DNA of 64,000 nucleotides from Curtobacterium oceanosedimentum (GTDB lineage: Bacteria > Actinomycetota > Actinomycetes > Actinomycetales > Microbacteriaceae). Below the pieces are notes generated by a model. The model saw only the letters and a list, made by a program, of their open reading frames with translations. It had not been told where the DNA came from and made no database searches. Numbering within the stretch: position 1 is the stretch's first letter; every line of letters starts with the position of its first letter. The translations under genes were made by a program, and so were the position numbers. Shown piece by piece: positions 9,211 to 18,697 of the stretch. The DNA lies in the NCBI RefSeq assembly GCF_020297365.1, contig NZ_JAIXIG010000002.1, forward strand, positions 110,534 to 174,533. Reading direction: 5' to 3'.

Positions 9211-9216
9211 TAAGAT
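9211..9216 (+). promoter_or_regulatory. Probable -10 box of the HtrA gene
   Basis: TAAGAT is 86 nt upstream of the htrA start. A weak GGACAC at 9188-9193 is 17 bp further upstream. The leader ends in a clear GAAAGGAG ribosome site before ATG 9302. Confidence 0.45.
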
Positions 9217-9301
9217 CGCCAGGGGTGGCTCGCAGCCTCGCCAGAAGGTCCGCTCAGGTGCCTGCGACAGACTGCACGAGCTTGAAAGGAGCACGTCCAG
9301 C

Positions 9302-11332
<2,031 letters not shown>

Positions 11333-11343
11333 CGCGAACAACA

Positions 11344-11392
11344 GACGGACGGGAGGCCCGGTGCACGACGTGCGCCGGGCCTCCCGTCCGTC
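11344..11392 (+). terminator. Palindromic terminator with dispersed GGAGGC element
   Basis: Perfect 18-bp arms (11344-11361 and 11375-11392) around a 13-nt loop, 12 nt after the htrA stop. The left arm and loop contain an exact copy of the 18-nt consensus (11347-11364). Confidence 0.8.
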
Positions 11393-11438
11393 ACGGGGTC
11401 GCGTACCACCCGCGCAGGTGCGCGGTTCCGCCTCTTGA

Positions 11439-11513
11439 TAGGCTCATGGTCGCTCTGCGGGGCGGCACCGCCCCGGTGCGTCCCGTGCCGCCAGCCAGCA
11501 CCCCGAGGTACGC
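11439..11513 (+). promoter_or_regulatory. Probable promoter and leader of the glycan locus
   Basis: TAGGCT (11439-11444) could be the -10 of the surface-polymer operon, giving a leader of about 65 nt. The leader holds a GC hairpin near 11457-11475 (arms CGGGGCGG and CCGCCCCG) and a weak GAGG site before ATG 11514. A regulatory role for the hairpin is only a possibility. Confidence 0.35.
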
Positions 11514-12557
11514 ATGCAGTCAGACGGACAGCCCCTGCCGGGCGTCTCGTACGTGATGCCCGTGCTCAACGAGGTCACCGAGGTCCGTGCCGCCGTCGCG
11601 AGTCTGCTCGACCAGGACTACACGGGGACGTTCGAGGTCATCCTCGCCCTCGGGCCGTCCATCGACGGCACGAACGAACTCGTCGCCGAGATGAGCGCCG
11701 CCGACCCCCGCATCCGAGCCATCGACAACCCGGTCGGGTCGACGCCCGCCGGCCTCAACGTCGCGATCCGGGCTTCCGTGCACCCCGTGGTGATCCGCGT
11801 GGACGCCCACTCGGTCCTGCCGACGGACTACACGCGCATCGCCGTGCGCACCCTGCTGGAGTCGGGCGCCGACAACGTCGGGGGCATCATGCGGGCCGAG
11901 GGCCGCACGCCGTTCGAGCGGGCCGTCGCCCTGGCCTACGGCAGCCGGGTCGGCCTCGGCGGCACCCCGCACCACGTCGGGGGGACCGCGGGGCCGGCCG
12001 AGACCGCGTACCTCGGCGTCTTCCGCCGTGAGCGCCTGTTCGACGTCGGACTCTTCGACGAGGGGATCAAGCGCGGGCAGGACTGGGAACTCAACCGGCG
12101 GCTGCGGCAGACCGGTGGCACGGTCTGGTTCACGCCCGAGCTCGTCGTCACCTACCGCCCCCGGCCGAGCCTGAAGCGCCTGGCCCGGCAGTTCGTCGCC
12201 ACCGGGCTGTGGCGCGGCGAGCTGGCCCGCCGCTTCCCGGCGAACAACGGCCTGCGCTACTTCGTGCCGCCCGCGATGGTCGCGGCGATGGCCCTGGGCA
12301 TCGTCGCGGGGCTCGTCGGGATCGTCGGCGCGGTCCTCGGGACCCCGCTCGCCTGGGCGGTGCTCGGCTTCGTGGTGCCGGTGGTCTACCTGCTCTTCGT
12401 CGTCCTCGGTTCCGTCGTGGTCGCGCGACGGTCCGGCGTCCCCACCTTCCTCTGGCTGCTCGTCGTGCTGCCGTGCATCCACGTGGGCTGGGGGATCGGC
12501 TTCATCATCGGTTTCCTCACCCGCACCTCCGAGCTGACCACCCACACGGGACGGTGA
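11514..12557 (+). CDS. GT2 glycosyltransferase with C-terminal membrane anchor
   Basis: A 347-residue family 2 glycosyltransferase of the succinoglycan ExoA-like type. The N-terminal GT-A domain begins at SYVMPVLNE (12-20). The DXD-type metal site is DAHS at 97-100. GQDWELNRRLR near residue 190 is the conserved acceptor/catalytic motif. Residues about 255-335 contain two to three hydrophobic segments that would dock the enzyme at the membrane. It is the first gene of a run of four closely spaced genes (next start 5 nt after the stop), so it probably adds a sugar to a lipid-linked intermediate. Donor and acceptor cannot be deduced. Confidence 0.88.
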   Translation: MQSDGQPLPGVSYVMPVLNEVTEVRAAVASLLDQDYTGTFEVILALGPSIDGTNELVAEMSAADPRIRAIDNPVGSTPAGLNVAIRASVHPVVIRVDAHSVLPTDYTRIAVRTLLESGADNVGGIMRAEGRTPFERAVALAYGSRVGLGGTPHHVGGTAGPAETAYLGVFRRERLFDVGLFDEGIKRGQDWELNRRLRQTGGTVWFTPELVVTYRPRPSLKRLARQFVATGLWRGELARRFPANNGLRYFVPPAMVAAMALGIVAGLVGIVGAVLGTPLAWAVLGFVVPVVYLLFVVLGSVVVARRSGVPTFLWLLVVLPCIHVGWGIGFIIGFLTRTSELTTHTGR

Positions 12558-12561
12558 ACCC

Positions 12562-13383
12562 ATGACCGACCACACCACGACCGGCCGCGGATCCGCACGA
12601 CCGACCTCGATCGCCGAGCTGCGGGCCGTCGCCCAGCCCGACGAGGTCCGTGCGCGTGCCAACGCCGAGCACTGGACGGCCTCGCTGTACCTGCGCGACG
12701 TGTCGCCGTACCTGACCTGGGTGCTGCTGAAGACCCGCGTCAGCGCGAACCAGGTGACCGGCCTGATGATCCTGGTCGGGTGGAGCGTGGCCGCCGCCCT
12801 CCTCATCCCGGGCATCTGGGGCGCCGCCCTCGCGCTGCTGCTCGGCCAGCTGCAGATGCTGGTGGACTGCTCCGACGGCGAGGTCGCGCGCTGGCGTGGC
12901 ACGCGCTCGCCGGCCGGGGTGTTCCTCGACAAGGTCGGGCACTACACGACCGAGGGGCTGATCCCGGTCGCGCTCGGCATCCGCGCCGCCACCTGGCCGA
13001 TCCACGGGGACGACTGGATGTGGACCACGATCGGCTGCGCGCTCGGGCTGGTCATCGTGCTGAACAAGGCGCTCAACGACATGGTGCACGTGGCCCGCGC
13101 GAACGCGGGTCTCGCGCAGCTCGTCGACCGCCGCGATGCATCGACCGCACCGTCCGGCCGCAAGCTCGCCTCGCTGCGCCGCCTGGCCCGGTTCCTGCCG
13201 TTCCACCGCCTGTACCACTCGGTCGAGCTGAGCATGCTGGCCTTCGTGTTCGCACTGCTCGCCCTGGTGATCGGCGACCCGCTGGCCAGCAGGATCCTGG
13301 TGGGCGCGCTGCTCCCGCTCGCCGTCCTGGCGACGGTCGGGCACTTCCTGGCGATCCTCGCCTCGAAGCGGGTCAAGGCGTGA
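12562..13383 (+). CDS. CDP-alcohol phosphatidyltransferase family protein (variant motif)
   Basis: A 273-residue integral membrane enzyme of the CDP-alcohol phosphatidyltransferase family, which joins a CDP-activated lipid or polyol to an alcohol. The motif DxxDGxxAR is present (Asp102, Asp105, Gly106, Ala109, Arg110), followed by Gly119 and Asp123. The final Asp of the classical motif is His127 (FLDKVGHYTTEG). That position is the expected catalytic base, so the reaction may differ from canonical members. Its neighbours (glycosyltransferases, a glycerophosphotransferase-like polymerase, a nucleotidyltransferase) suggest a polyol-phosphate step in surface polymer assembly, or an inositol or glycerol phospholipid role. 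Confidence 0.85.
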   Translation: MTDHTTTGRGSARPTSIAELRAVAQPDEVRARANAEHWTASLYLRDVSPYLTWVLLKTRVSANQVTGLMILVGWSVAAALLIPGIWGAALALLLGQLQMLVDCSDGEVARWRGTRSPAGVFLDKVGHYTTEGLIPVALGIRAATWPIHGDDWMWTTIGCALGLVIVLNKALNDMVHVARANAGLAQLVDRRDASTAPSGRKLASLRRLARFLPFHRLYHSVELSMLAFVFALLALVIGDPLASRILVGALLPLAVLATVGHFLAILASKRVKA

Positions 13384-14309
13384 CCGCCGACCGTCCGACT
13401 CCGCGCCCGGCCACGGTCAGGCGGCACGCCGTCGTGCACCACGAGCGTCCGCGCATCGCCGTCGTGAGCCTGTCCCAGGGCAACCGACCGGACGACCTGC
13501 GTCGCGGCCTGGACAGCGTGCTCGCCCAGCAGGGGGTCGACCTCGACGTGGTCTGCGTCGGCAACGGCTGGGAGCCGTCCGGGCTGCCCGACGGTGTCCG
13601 GACGCTGGCGCTGCCGGAGAACGTCGGGATCCCGGCCGGGCGCAACGCCGGCGCCGAGGTGGTGGAGGGCGACTACGTCTTCTTCCTCGACGACGACGCG
13701 TCGGTGCCGTCCGACACCTTCCTGCGCGACGCCGTCGCCCTGTTCGAGCGCGACCCGTCCCTCGGTCTCGTCCAGCCCCGGGTGGTCGACCCGTCGGGAG
13801 CGGCCAACCCGCGCCGGTGGGTGCCACGCATCCGCAAGGGCGAGCCCGACCACTCGTCGCCGGTGTTCTCGGTGTGGGAGGGCGCCGTCGTGCTGCCGAT
13901 GGACGTCTACCGCGCCGTCGGCGGGTGGGGTGCGCCGTACTTCTACGCCCACGAGGGCATCGAGCTCGCCTGGCGCGTGTGGGACGCCGGTCGTCGTGCC
14001 TGGTACGCGGGCGACCTCGTGGCCCACCACCCCGCCATCGACCCGGCACGGCACGCGGAGTACGTGCGCCTGAACGCCCGCAACCGGGTCTGGCTCGCGC
14101 GCCGCAACCTGCCGTCGGTGCTCCGCCCGCTGTACGTCGGGTCGTGGGCCGCGATCCAGGTCGCCCGGTGGTGGCGGCACCCGCGACGCCTCGCGACGTG
14201 GTTCGGTGGGATCCGCGAGGGCTGGACGGCGGACTGCGGTCCGGTCCGGCCGATGGGCTGGCTGACGGTCGCCCGGATGACCATCGCCGGACGGCCGCCG
14301 GTCGTCTGA
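13380..14309 (+). CDS. GT2 family glycosyltransferase
   Basis: A 309-residue GT-A enzyme. The GTG start at 13380 overlaps the previous stop by 4 nt (GTGA), implying translational coupling. The domain begins at IAVVSLSQGNRPDDL, with NVGIPAGRNAGAE at 81-93 and a DDD metal motif at 104-106. This layout is typical of rhamnosyl- or galactofuranosyl-type actinobacterial GT2 enzymes. There is no clear transmembrane anchor. It most likely adds a second sugar in the surface-polymer pathway encoded around it; sugar specificity is unknown. Confidence 0.87.
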   Translation: MTADRPTPRPATVRRHAVVHHERPRIAVVSLSQGNRPDDLRRGLDSVLAQQGVDLDVVCVGNGWEPSGLPDGVRTLALPENVGIPAGRNAGAEVVEGDYVFFLDDDASVPSDTFLRDAVALFERDPSLGLVQPRVVDPSGAANPRRWVPRIRKGEPDHSSPVFSVWEGAVVLPMDVYRAVGGWGAPYFYAHEGIELAWRVWDAGRRAWYAGDLVAHHPAIDPARHAEYVRLNARNRVWLARRNLPSVLRPLYVGSWAAIQVARWWRHPRRLATWFGGIREGWTADCGPVRPMGWLTVARMTIAGRPPVV

Positions 14310-14351
14310 CCCGCGCGCACCAGACCGCCACAGCAGACCGGGAGGACGACC

Positions 14352-15584
14352 ATGCCGATCACCAGCGACGTGCGTGCCGCACTGCGGCTCGCCGAGCGCC
14401 TGCTGTCCTCGCGACGCAGCCGACGGCGACTGGCCCAGCGGCTGCCCTCGGCGCCGAAGCCCGAACCGGGCTCGATCGAGATCGCGGTCTACTTCGCCGA
14501 CGGCCCGGTCAACATGTACCAGGTCCGCCAGTGGTACGCACCGCTCGCCGAGCTGGCGAAGACGCACCCCGTGGCGATCGTGTCGCGCAGCCCGGGCACC
14601 ATGCTCACGCTGCTCGACGAGTCGCCGGTGCCGGTGGTGTACGCGCGGCAGGTGGTCGACCTCGAGCAGTTCGTCGAGGGCCACGCACCCAAGGTGGTGC
14701 TGTACGTCAACCAGAACGCCCGCAACTTCCAGATGATGCGGTACGGGCGCATGTGGCACGTCTTCGTCAACCACGGCGAGAGCGACAAGATGTACATGAC
14801 CACGAACCAGTTCAAGGCGTACGACTACGCGCTCATCGCCGGCGACGCCGCTCGCGACCGACTGGCCGAGGCACTGTGGGACTACGACCTGGACACGCGC
14901 ACCATCGCGATCGGCCGTCCGCAGGCCGACCACTTCGCCGGGGACGCGCCGTACCCGGCCGACGAGCGGACCGTGGTGCTCTACGCGCCGACGTGGGAGG
15001 GCGACCGAGCGGCCGCCGCCTACGGGTCGATCGCCTCGCACGGCACGACCATCGCCGAGCAGGTACTGGCCTCGCCCCGGCACCGCCTGGTGTACCGCCC
15101 GCACCCGCGCAGCGGCGTGCTGGACCCGGCGTACCGTGCGGCGCACGAGCGCATCCTCGCCGCCATCACCGCGGCGAACGCCGCCGACCCGGCGGCGCAC
15201 CACCTGTACGACGACGGCGGTGCGCTCGGGTGGCAGCTCGCCGACGCCGACGTGGCGATCACGGACATCAGCGCGATGATCTACGACCGACTGGCGGTGG
15301 GCAAGCCGCTCATCGTCACCCGCCCGGTGTCGCCCGACGCCGATGTCGACGAGCGTGGCTACCTGAGCGATGCGAACTGGCTGACGGCCGCCGACGCCCC
15401 GGAGGTGCTGGAGCGCATCGACGCTGCGGCCGGGGACGCCGCGGAGCTCGCACGACTGCAGCACTGGGTACGTCGGTACTTCGGCGACACCACGCCCGGA
15501 GCGGCCACGGAGCGGTTCCACGAGGCGATCGAGTGGCTGCTCGAGCGCTGGCGCACGGTGGCGGCCGAGCGCGGGGAGCGCTGA
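14352..15584 (+). CDS. CDP-glycerol glycerophosphotransferase (TagB/TagF)-like protein
   Basis: A 410-residue protein with the hallmarks of the teichoic-acid primase/polymerase family: VNHGESDKMY, LYAPTWEGD around residue 212, YRPHPRSG, and TDISAMIYD around residue 303. These residues bind the CDP-polyol and perform phosphotransfer. Length fits the single catalytic domain without the long N-terminal extension of TagF. The ATG at 14352 follows a strong GGAGG. It is the last gene of the rightward four-gene run, 42 nt after the GT2 gene. It probably transfers or polymerises glycerol-phosphate or another polyol-phosphate onto a surface glycan. Confidence 0.88.
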   Translation: MPITSDVRAALRLAERLLSSRRSRRRLAQRLPSAPKPEPGSIEIAVYFADGPVNMYQVRQWYAPLAELAKTHPVAIVSRSPGTMLTLLDESPVPVVYARQVVDLEQFVEGHAPKVVLYVNQNARNFQMMRYGRMWHVFVNHGESDKMYMTTNQFKAYDYALIAGDAARDRLAEALWDYDLDTRTIAIGRPQADHFAGDAPYPADERTVVLYAPTWEGDRAAAAYGSIASHGTTIAEQVLASPRHRLVYRPHPRSGVLDPAYRAAHERILAAITAANAADPAAHHLYDDGGALGWQLADADVAITDISAMIYDRLAVGKPLIVTRPVSPDADVDERGYLSDANWLTAADAPEVLERIDAAAGDAAELARLQHWVRRYFGDTTPGAATERFHEAIEWLLERWRTVAAERGER

Positions 15585-15658
15585 ACCGCAGGCGCACCAG
15601 ACCGGCTCGGCCCGGCCACCTGCCCGGTCACGGGCTCGGCACGAGAGTCGTGCCGGCA

Positions 15659-15961
15659 TCAGGCCCGGACCCCCGTGCCGGCGAGCGACATCCGCCAGAG
15701 GTACTCGGAGCGGTCCGGGCGGCGCCAGCGGACGATCACGACGCCGGTGTCCTCCGGCGAGGCGCCGAAGACGGCGACGGACAGCGAGCGACCGGGCTCG
15801 AGCCGCCGGACCGCGAGCGGTGGCGAGTAGCCCGTGCCGAGGTGGGTGAGGACCAGACCGTCGACGGGCTCCGGACCGGTGTTGACGATGTCGTACCGAT
15901 GCGGTGCGTTCGATCGGTCGACGGCGAAGGGGACGGCGTACGCGGCTGCTGGGCGGTGCAT
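15659..15961 (-). CDS. Small hypothetical protein (100 aa)
   Basis: I do not recognise the family. ATG at 15961 gives 100 residues, beginning MHRPAAAYAVPFAVDRS, with a mostly beta-rich sequence (DIVNTGPEPVDGLVL, RSLSVAVFGASPEDTGVVIVRWRR) that could form a small immunoglobulin-like or C2-like domain. There is no signal peptide or membrane segment. Support for a real gene: TAGCGT (15974-15969) ends exactly 7 nt before the ATG, the leaderless pattern used throughout this window. It sits between the TagB/F-like gene and the exporter genes, convergent with the former and upstream of neither. Confidence 0.6.
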   Translation of the reverse strand: MHRPAAAYAVPFAVDRSNAPHRYDIVNTGPEPVDGLVLTHLGTGYSPPLAVRRLEPGRSLSVAVFGASPEDTGVVIVRWRRPDRSEYLWRMSLAGTGVRA

Positions 15962-16077
15962 GCACGGAACGCTAGGGGGAGGGTCCGACGGCGGGGACCC
16001 GGTGCGGACCGGAGGAGACCGGGGCTGTGGAGGGCGCACCGGCCGCCGGTGATCGTGGAGGGGAGTACCCCGACCCG

Positions 16078-16848
16078 TCAGGCGCCGTAGTCGGCGGCGT
16101 ACCGGGCCAGTGCGGCCTCGATCGTGTCGTCGAGCTGCAGCCGGCCCTTGTCGAGGTACAGGCCTCGGTCGCAGAAGCGCCGCAGGTCCTTGTCGCTGTG
16201 CGACACGAAGAACAGGGTCCGCCCGCCGGCCAGGAGTTCCTCGATGCGCTTGTAGCACTTCTCGCGGAAGGCCTTGTCGCCGACGGCCAGGACCTCGTCG
16301 ACCAGGATGACCGGCTCGTCGAGGCGGGAGATCACCGCGAACGCGATCCGGACCTTCATGCCGCTCGACAGGTGCTTGTAGGGGGTGTCGACGAAGTCCG
16401 CGATCTCGGCGAACGCGATGATCTCGTCGAAGGCATCACGGATCTCTGCGCGCGACATGCCGTGCAGGCCGGCGGTCAGGTACACGTTGTCGCGGACCGT
16501 CAGGTCGCCGACGAAACCGCCGGTGATCTCGATCAGGGGTGCGACCCCGGCGCCGACGTCGATCCGGCCCTCGTCCGGCAGCATCACCTGCGCCACGAGT
16601 TTCAGCAGGGTGGACTTGCCCTGCCCGTTGCGCCCGACGACACCGATCGCCTCGCCCGGGCGGACGTCGAACGACACGTTCCGCAGCGCCCAGAACTCGT
16701 CCGTGGGGCGGCGACGGCGCTTGCCGGCGAACAGGTCCTTGAAGCTGCGGCTCGCTCGCCGGTTGCGCTTGAAGCAGATGCCGGCGTCGCGCACGGAGAT
16801 GACCGGTGCGGCGGTCTCGGTGCGTCGGGTCTGGTCCGTCGCGGTCAT
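16078..16848 (-). CDS. Polysaccharide/teichoic acid ABC exporter ATPase (Wzt/TagH-like)
   Basis: A 256-residue ATPase of the ABCA/Wzt-TagH group. Walker A is GRNGQGKST at 72-80, the signature is LSSGM near 160, and Walker B is VILVDEVLAVGD near 180-191. The CFKRNRR and LFAGKRRRR N-terminal segment and the absence of a C-terminal sugar-binding domain fit TagH-type or short Wzt exporters. ATG at 16848 overlaps the permease stop as TGATG, with AGGAG 5 nt upstream; a GTG three bases earlier is possible but badly placed for the ribosome site. It works with the adjacent permease to export a lipid-linked polymer. Confidence 0.9.
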   Translation of the reverse strand: MTATDQTRRTETAAPVISVRDAGICFKRNRRASRSFKDLFAGKRRRRPTDEFWALRNVSFDVRPGEAIGVVGRNGQGKSTLLKLVAQVMLPDEGRIDVGAGVAPLIEITGGFVGDLTVRDNVYLTAGLHGMSRAEIRDAFDEIIAFAEIADFVDTPYKHLSSGMKVRIAFAVISRLDEPVILVDEVLAVGDKAFREKCYKRIEELLAGGRTLFFVSHSDKDLRRFCDRGLYLDKGRLQLDDTIEAALARYAADYGA

Positions 16849-17672
16849 CACAGCTCCTTCAGCACGCGGTGCTCGCTCCGCCGGAACACGGTGAACCCGA
16901 CCACCAGGACGACCCCGGTGACGACCACCGCGGCACCGACCTCGAACCAGTCGAGCTGCGACGGGAAGAACGCCGCCCGGTACAGGCCGAAGATGCCGGT
17001 GAGCGGGTTGACGGCCGCGATGTCCCGCAGCGCGGCGGGCAGCGCGTGCGTGCCGTAGACGATGGGGGAGGCGTAGAACAGGAACCGCAGCACGAGCTTC
17101 GTGGCGCGCTCGAGGTCACGGAAGAAGACGACGAGCGGGGCGACGATGAGGCCCAGGCCGTAGACGAGCGCGCACTGCAGCACGATCGCCAACGGGAAGA
17201 ACACGACCTGCCAGTGCAGGTGGGCACCGGTCGCGATCGCGAACGCGGCCAGCACCGGCAGGCTCAGCAGGAACTCGATGCCCTTCGACGCGTCGATCCG
17301 CGCCACCCAGATGGTGCGGGGGATCGTGGTCGAGCGGATGAGCTTCGACTCCTTGATGAACGCCCGTGTGGAGTCGGAGACGCCGCCGGTGAACCACATC
17401 CAGGGGAGCAGGGCCGCCAGCAGGAACACGATGTACGGGTCCTCGCCGACCGAGCCGCGGTGGAACACCTGCGTGAAGACGAACCAGTAGATGCCCGACA
17501 TCACGAGTGGGTCGAGGATCGACCAGACGTAGCCGAGCGCGGAGGTCGAGTAGCGGACCCGCAGGTCGCGCACCGTCAGCAGCCAGAGCGCCTGACGGTA
17601 GCGCCGACCGGCGCTCCGAGGCGTCGCGGGTGCGGCAGCCGCGGGCGCGGTCGGCGCACTCGCTGTGGTCAC
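16848..17672 (-). CDS. Polysaccharide/teichoic acid ABC exporter permease (Wzm/TagG-like)
   Basis: A 274-residue ABC-2 type permease with six predicted membrane segments. The conserved N-terminal amphipathic segment RQALWLLTVRDLRVRYSTS leads into the first helix (ALGYVWSILDPLV), typical of Wzm/TagG. The GTG start at 17672 has GAAGGGA upstream. It lies 43 nt downstream of the nucleotidyltransferase gene and overlaps the ATPase gene, so the three form one leftward operon. Role: flipping or export of the surface polymer made by the neighbouring genes. Confidence 0.9.
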   Translation of the reverse strand: MTTASAPTAPAAAAPATPRSAGRRYRQALWLLTVRDLRVRYSTSALGYVWSILDPLVMSGIYWFVFTQVFHRGSVGEDPYIVFLLAALLPWMWFTGGVSDSTRAFIKESKLIRSTTIPRTIWVARIDASKGIEFLLSLPVLAAFAIATGAHLHWQVVFFPLAIVLQCALVYGLGLIVAPLVVFFRDLERATKLVLRFLFYASPIVYGTHALPAALRDIAAVNPLTGIFGLYRAAFFPSQLDWFEVGAAVVVTGVVLVVGFTVFRRSEHRVLKEL

Positions 17673-17715
17673 GGTTTCCCTTCGGGCGGAACCGCCGAGG
17701 GGGTCCTGAGGCAGG

Positions 17716-18411
17716 TCAGGCGAACAGGTTGTTCGCGCGCTCGAGGTCCTCGGCGAAGTCGATCTCGACCGCGTACAGGTCGGAGATGTCGATCGGCGTC
17801 CAGCGTAGCCCGTCCTCGGCGATGGCAGCCTCGATGCCGCCCTCGAAGTACTCCTGGTCGTCGACGCGGCCGAGCTGACGGATCAGCGCCTGCTTGTCGG
17901 CGGCGGAGACGTAGTTGATGCCCACGGCCTCGCCGAGACCACCCTCGACCCGCTTCGACAGCTTGTGGATGAAGCCCTCGGCGTCGACCGTGTACTTGAC
18001 CTCTTCGTCGGAGACCTTGTCGGTGTTGACGCTGACGAAGGAGCGGCCCTCGTCGATCATGTCGGCCGCACGGACGAGCGCCATCGGGTCGAAGACCACG
18101 TCGCCGTTCATCCAGAGGACCCCGCCCTTGCCGGTCGCCTTGAGGGCGCGCAGCAGGCTCTTCGAGGTGTTGGTGGAGTCGTAGGACTCGTTGTAGACGA
18201 AGTTCGCCTCGGGGAAGGCCTCGACGATGTGCTCCGACTTGTAGCCGACGACGATCGTCACGCGGGCGCTCGAACCGAACGCGGCGCGGATGTTGTCGAA
18301 CTGCTGCTGCATGATGGTGCGGCCGTCGCTGAGCTCCGTGAGCGGCTTCGGCAGGCTGCGCCCGAGGCGGCTGCCCATCCCCGCTGCGAGGATCACGATC
18401 TGCGTGGTCAT
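17716..18411 (-). CDS. LicC-like sugar/choline-phosphate nucleotidyltransferase
   Basis: A 231-residue NTP transferase. The nucleotide-binding signature is IVILAAGMGSRLGRSLPKP (5-23), and NGDVVFDP near residue 100 provides the metal-binding Asp. Overall it resembles LicC-type phosphocholine and inositol-phosphate cytidylyltransferases more than hexose-1-phosphate enzymes. A longer in-frame extension exists upstream, but ATG 18411 starts at the conserved domain and follows GGAAGGGA. As first gene of the exporter operon it probably supplies the activated head group (a CDP-polyol or CDP-choline) used by the CDP-alcohol transferase or TagB/F-like enzyme. Substrate is an inference. Confidence 0.82.
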   Translation of the reverse strand: MTTQIVILAAGMGSRLGRSLPKPLTELSDGRTIMQQQFDNIRAAFGSSARVTIVVGYKSEHIVEAFPEANFVYNESYDSTNTSKSLLRALKATGKGGVLWMNGDVVFDPMALVRAADMIDEGRSFVSVNTDKVSDEEVKYTVDAEGFIHKLSKRVEGGLGEAVGINYVSAADKQALIRQLGRVDDQEYFEGGIEAAIAEDGLRWTPIDISDLYAVEIDFAEDLERANNLFA

Positions 18412-18697
18412 GCTGGTCCCTTCCGGTGTCCGCCCGCGCGCCCTGGGGCACGGGCGGGCCTCGTCGAGTCTGCTCTCCCAACGTCCGAGTTGCCCGAGAA
18501 GCCATCCCGTCAAGGATCGTGGGGCTCCCGGAGCACCCGCGGGGGGCAGGTTTCCAAGTGGTGAACACTCCTTCGTGCCCTGGTGAATGATACGGAAACA
18601 GGGCCGTTCGGGGTACGGGTCTGCGTGCTTCGTACTCAATTCGTGACACTGGGGAGGCCGTTCCCCGCCGGGTGGACAGCGTTGGTACGGTGGGGCG
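18412..18697. promoter_or_regulatory. Divergent promoter region, relatively AT-rich
   Basis: A 286-bp gap between two divergent operons. The stretch 18580-18660 is clearly richer in A/T than its surroundings. The only clear box is TACGGT (18686-18691), 6 nt before ATG 18698. I see no open frame with coding character and no strong hairpin. Confidence 0.5.
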
